Below the pieces are notes generated by a model that saw nothing but the letters and a program-made list of their open reading frames with translations, did no database searches and was not told where the DNA came from. The position numbers and the translations under genes were made by a program. Positions 59,943-64,000 of a stretch of 64,000 nucleotides of DNA are shown one piece after another; position 1 is the first letter of the stretch, and each line of letters starts with the position of its first letter. The stretch is taken from assembly GCA_963082875.1 (NCBI GenBank), contig OY720102.1, positions 12,374,990-12,438,989 on the forward strand. The letters are read 5' to 3'. The stretch is from Corella eumyota. Lineage: Eukaryota; Chordata; Ascidiacea; Phlebobranchia; Corellidae.

Positions 59943-60221
59943 TATCCTCGATGTGGAAAGGTCGAATAAACATAAAGAGTAACATCTAAACAAAGAGTAA
60001 CATCAGTTACTCCGACCCAGTCTCGAGTTGCTTTTGGCAGTTTGGAATATTGTAGATTATAATTGCCCGATAATTAAGCTGCTGATTTGGTGCTGGCTCA
60101 GCAGAAGTTTATACCGTTTATAGCGCCTTACTCAAGGGCGCTACAGCATGAGATCAGTGGGGATTGAACCCAAAAGGTGGTGTAGCAAGTGTTCTTACCG
60201 CTACACCATGCTGCCGGTAAA
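59943..60221 (-). mobile_element. SINE-A copy, full length, with a small internal duplication
   Basis: Tail ATCCTCGATGTGGAAAGG. The AAACA(T/A)AGAGTAACAT motif occurs twice (about 59967 and 59987). Core GACCCAGTCTCGAGTTGC, box B GTGGGGATTGAACCCA, head end CTACACCATGCTGCCGG. Confidence 0.93.
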
Positions 60222-60246
60222 TGCAAAAAAAAAAAAATTTTTTTTT

Positions 60247-60337
60247 TAATGATGTTGGAATTTTTCCAACTTGCATAAGGATACCATTATTTTAAAAATA
60301 GGTCAAGTAGTTTTTGAGATATCGTAATTTAAAGTTC
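60247..60337 (+). repeat. Dispersed ~91-bp repeat, copy 2
   Basis: Aligns with 49305-49395 (TGTTGGAA and TAGTTTTTGAGATAT shared). Contains the perfect hairpin GTTGGAA/TTCCAAC with a 3-nt loop. Confidence 0.8.
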
Positions 60338-60401
60338 TGAGACCGAACCATATCTTTCAGGAAAAAAAAGTCCTAAGAAAGTGACAATTTTATATTTGAA
60401 A

Positions 60402-60407
60402 TTTATT
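60402..60407 (-). terminator. Candidate polyadenylation signal of the unidentified minus-strand gene
   Basis: AATAAA in the minus direction, ~145 nt beyond the stop codon at 60553. Weak on its own in AT-rich DNA. Confidence 0.35.
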
Positions 60408-60552
60408 TACAAAATATACGAAAATAAAAACATAATTTTTTTTTAGAAATTAATAACATTTTTTAAAAAAGGGGGTTGGGGGAAGCTGGGGTAAAAAAAA
60501 CGTCTAATTGGGATTTCCTAAAACAACATTATGGTCCAAAAAAAAATTTTCT

Positions 60553-60754
60553 TTAATTTAAATCTAGATCGTCATCTGAGCTTTCTGAAACTGGTGAACC
60601 GCGACGAATTTCTTTCCTATCAATTTTTTGATCGTTTTTTGGAAGAAAATTGGTTGAATTTTTAGATTTAAAATTTTTTGTTTTTTTTTGATCAGTTTTT
60701 TTTCCAAGCCGATGTCTAAGATCACGAGGCAATCGATCGGAAACAGTTGATTCT
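60553..60754 (-). CDS. Last exon of an unidentified minus-strand gene (66 codons plus stop)
   Basis: In the minus direction, TTTATTTTAG at 60755-60764 is a good acceptor. It is followed by one base completing a codon and 66 open codons, then TAA. The peptide starts ESTVSDRLPRDLRHRLGKK, passes through a Lys/Asn-rich middle, and ends RRGSPVSESSDDDLDLN. Base composition is less AT-rich than the flanks, and the basic-to-acidic Ser/Asp-rich tail resembles nuclear or RNA-binding protein C-termini. I do not recognise the family. The upstream exons would lie beyond 64000, past the minisatellite. It converges on troponin I. Splice site, open frame and composition support a real exon, but it could be a chance frame. 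Confidence 0.55.
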
Positions 60755-60787
60755 CTAAAATAAATATTGTTTAATAAACCAACTTTA

Positions 60788-63700
60788 AAAGCGGCATTTT
60801 ACCAAAAGTGACATTTTACCAAAAGCGACATTTTTACCGAAAGTAACATTTTATCAAAAGTGACATTTTACCAAAAGTGACATTTTACCAAAAGAGACAT
60901 TTTACAAAAAAGTTACATTTTACCAAAAGTGACATTTTATCAAAAAGTGAGATTTTATCAAAAAGTGACATTTTACCAAAAGTGACATTTTACCAAAAGT
61001 GACATTTTACCAAAAGTGACATTTTACCAAAAATGACATTTTACCAAAAGTAACATTTTATCAAAAAGTGACATTTTACCAAAAGTGACATTTTACCAAA
61101 AGTGACATTTTACCAAAAGTGACATTTTATCAAAAGTGACATTTTACCAAAAGTGGCATTTTACAAAACGTGACATTTTACCAAAAAAGTGACATTTTAC
61201 CAAAAAAGTTACATTTTACCAAAAAGTAACATTTTACCAAAAGTGACATTTTACCAAAAGTGACATTTTACCAAAAGTGACATTTTACCAAAAGTGACAT
61301 TTTACCAAAAGTAACATTTTACCAAAAGTGACATTTTACCAAAAGTGACATTTTACCAAAAGTGACATTTTACCAAAAGTGACATTTTACCAAAAGTGAC
61401 ATTTTATCAAAAAGTAACATTTTACCAAAAGTGACATTTTACCAAAAGTGACATTTTACCAAAAGAGACATTTTACCAAAAGTGACATTTTACCAAAAGT
61501 GACATTTTACCAAAAGAGACATTTTACCAAAAGTGACATTTTACCAAAAGTGACATTTTACAAAAAGTGACATTTTACCAAAAGTGACATTTTACCAAAA
61601 GTGACATTTTACCAAAAGTGACATTTTACAAAAAGTGACATTTTACCAAAAGTGACATTTTACCAAAAGTGAAATTTTACCAAAAGTAACATTTTACTAA
61701 AAATGACATTTTACAAAACGTGACATTTTACAAAACGTGACATTTTACAAAAAGTGACATTTTATCAAAAGTGACATTTTACTAAAAATGACATTTTACA
61801 AAAAAGTTACATTTAACCAAAAGTGACATTTTATCAAAAGTGACATTTTACCAAAAGTGGCATTTTACAAAACGTGACATTTTACCAAAAGTGAAATTTT
61901 ACCAAAAGTAACATTTTACCAAAAGTGACATTTTACAAAACGTGACATTTTACAAAACGTGACATTTTACAAAAAGTGACATTTTATCAAAAGTGACATT
62001 TAACCAAAAGTGACATTTTACCAAAAGTGACATTTTACAAAAAAGTGAAATTTTACCAAAAGTGACATTTTACCAAAAGTGACATTTTACCAAAAGAGAC
62101 ATTTTACAAAAAAGTGAAATTTTACCAAAAGTGACATTTTACCAAAAGTGACATTTTACCAAAAGAGACATTTTATTTAAAGGAGCATTTTATCAAAAGT
62201 GACATTTTACCAAAAGTGACATTTTACAAAAAAGTTACATTTAACCAAAAGTGACATTTTATCAAAAGTGACATTTTACCAAAAGTGGCATTTTACAAAA
62301 CGTGACATTTTACCAAAAGTGACATTTTACCAAAAGTGAAATTTTACCAAAAGTAACATTTTACCAAAAGTGACATTTTACAAAACGTGACATTTTACAA
62401 AACGTGACATTTTACAAAAAGTGACATTTTATCAAAAGTGACATTTAACCAAAAGTGACATTTTACCAAAAGTGACATTTTACCAAAAGTGACATTTTAC
62501 AAAAAAGTGAAATTTTACCAAAAGTGACATTTTACCAAAAGTGACATTTTACCAAAAGAGACATTTTACTTAAAGGAGCATTTTATCAAAAGTGACATTT
62601 TACCGAAAGTGACATTTTACCAAAAGAGACATTTTACTTAAAGGAGCATTTTATCAAAAGTGACATTTTACCAAAAGTGACATTTAACCAAAAGTGACAT
62701 TTTACCAAAAGTGACATTTTACAAAAAAGTGAAATTTTACCAAAAGTGACATTTTACCAAAAGTGACATTTTACCAAAAGAGACATTTTACTTAAAGGAG
62801 CATTTTATCAAAAGTGACATTTTACCGAAAGTGACATTTTATCAAAAGTGACATTTTACCAAAAGTGACATTTTACCAAAAGTGACATTTTACTAAAAAT
62901 GACATTTTACCAAAAGTGGCATTTTACAAAAAGTGACTCTTTACCAAAAGTGACATTTTACCAAAAGTGACATTTTACCAAAAGTGACATTTTACTAAAA
63001 ATGACATTTTACCAAAAGTGGCATTTTACAAAAAGTGACATTTTACCAAAAGTGAAATTTTACCAAAAGTAACATTTTACCAAAAGTGACATTTTACAAA
63101 ACGTGACATTTTACAAAACGTGACATTTTACAAAAAGTGACATTTTATCAAAAGTGACATTTTACCAAAAGTGACATTTTACCAAAAGTGACATTTTACC
63201 AAAAGTGACATTTTACTAAAAATGACATTTTACCAAAAGTGGCATTTTACAAAAAGTGACATTTTACCAAAAGTGACATTTTACCAAAAGTGACATTTTA
63301 CCAAAAGTGACATTTTACTAAAAATGACATTTTACCAAAAGTGGCATTTTACAAAAAGTGACATTTTATCAAAAAGTGACATTTTACCAAAAGTGACATT
63401 TTACTAAAAATGACATTTTACCAAAAGTGACATTTTACAAAGAGTGACATTTTACCAAAAGTGACATTTTACAAAAAGTGACATTTTACCAAAAGTGAAA
63501 TTTTACAAAAAGTGACATTTTACAAAAAGTGACATTTTACTAAAAGTGACATTTTACAAAAAGTGACATTTTACCAAAAGAGACAATTTACAAAAAGTGA
63601 CATTTTACCAAAAGTGAAATTTTACTAAAAATGACATTTTACCAAAAGCGACATTTTACAAAATGTGACATTTTACCAAAAAGTGACATTTTACAAAGAG

Positions 63701-64000
63701 TGACATTTTACTAAAAATGACATTTTACCAAAAGTGGCATTTTACAAAAAGCGACATTTTACTAAAAGTGACATTTTACCAAAAGTGACATTTTACCAAA
63801 TGTGACATTTTACTAAAAATGACATTTTACCAAAAGTAACATTTTACCAAAAGTGACATTTTACCAAAAGTGACATTTTACAAAAAAGTAACATTTTACA
63901 ACAAAAGTGACATTTTACCGAAAATGACATTTTACCAAAAGTGGCATTTTACAAAAAGCGACATTTTATCAAAAAGTGACATTTTATCAAAAAGTAAAAT
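60788..64000. repeat. 17-bp minisatellite, about 190 units, runs off the window
   Basis: The unit is GTGACATTTTACCAAAA with variants such as GTGGCATTTTACAAAAC, GAGACATTTTACTTAAAGG and an 18-bp form with one more A. Larger blocks recur: the series GTGGC, ACGTGAC, GTGAAAT, GTAAC near 61857 returns ~430 bp later near 62285. The AAAGGAGCATTTTATC variant recurs at about 62180, 62573, 62632 and 62795. It has stops in all frames on both strands. If the exon at 60553-60754 is real, the array lies in the intron before it. Confidence 0.97.

Noticed and set aside
59690-59989. 99-codon plus-strand open frame
   Set aside because: Runs through an antisense SINE-B and the tail of SINE-A; no protein resemblance.
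60788-64000. Coding repeat (repetitive protein) in the 17-bp array
   Set aside because: A 17-bp unit changes frame each repeat and brings stops into every frame on both strands.

Overview
The window is a gene-poor, very AT-rich animal nuclear sequence. About two thirds is one long satellite array. The remaining third holds two complete intron-containing genes, the last exon of a probable third gene, and many short mobile elements. The organism is most likely a chordate and plausibly a tunicate. This is an inference from the chordate-like troponin I core, small phase-0 introns, a CRE + E-box pair upstream of troponin I of the kind known from ascidian muscle genes, and acceptor-like sites just upstream of both start codons (tunicates trans-splice leaders onto mRNAs, troponin I included). 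No bacterial, plasmid or viral signature was seen.

Layout: (1) 1-41928 is a satellite of about 59 complete monomers of 673-734 bp in discrete length classes (685, 694, 713-716, 722-727, 731-734). It is organised into several higher-order repeats: a 6-monomer 4184-bp unit in two copies, a 4297-bp periodic block, and 1416-bp dimers. Each monomer carries at least five short stem-loops. (2) 41929-43980 is a 2-kb insertion in the array made of a TTA microsatellite, about ten 125-bp tandem units and a hAT-type MITE with a perfect 8-bp target duplication; a satellite remnant follows at 43981-44034. (3) 44040-51356 holds SNAP-25 on the minus strand (7 coding exons, 209 aa). (4) 51357-55214 is the region between the two divergent genes, with MITEs, SINE pieces and a candidate muscle regulatory cluster. 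(5) 55215-58941 holds troponin I on the plus strand (5 coding exons, 181 aa). (6) 60553-60754 is the last exon of an unidentified minus-strand gene. (7) 60788-64000 is a 17-bp minisatellite running off the window, within or next to that gene's intron.

SNAP-25 is the neuronal plasma-membrane Q-SNARE and troponin I is the inhibitory subunit of the striated-muscle thin filament. They are divergent neighbours with start codons 3.86 kb apart, and nothing suggests they share a pathway. Their introns and flanks contain about twenty copies of a tRNA-headed SINE (SINE-A here) and about five of a second one (SINE-B). SINE-A copies often sit head-to-head in inverted pairs. Family names and boundaries are mine, made by eye from shared sequence.
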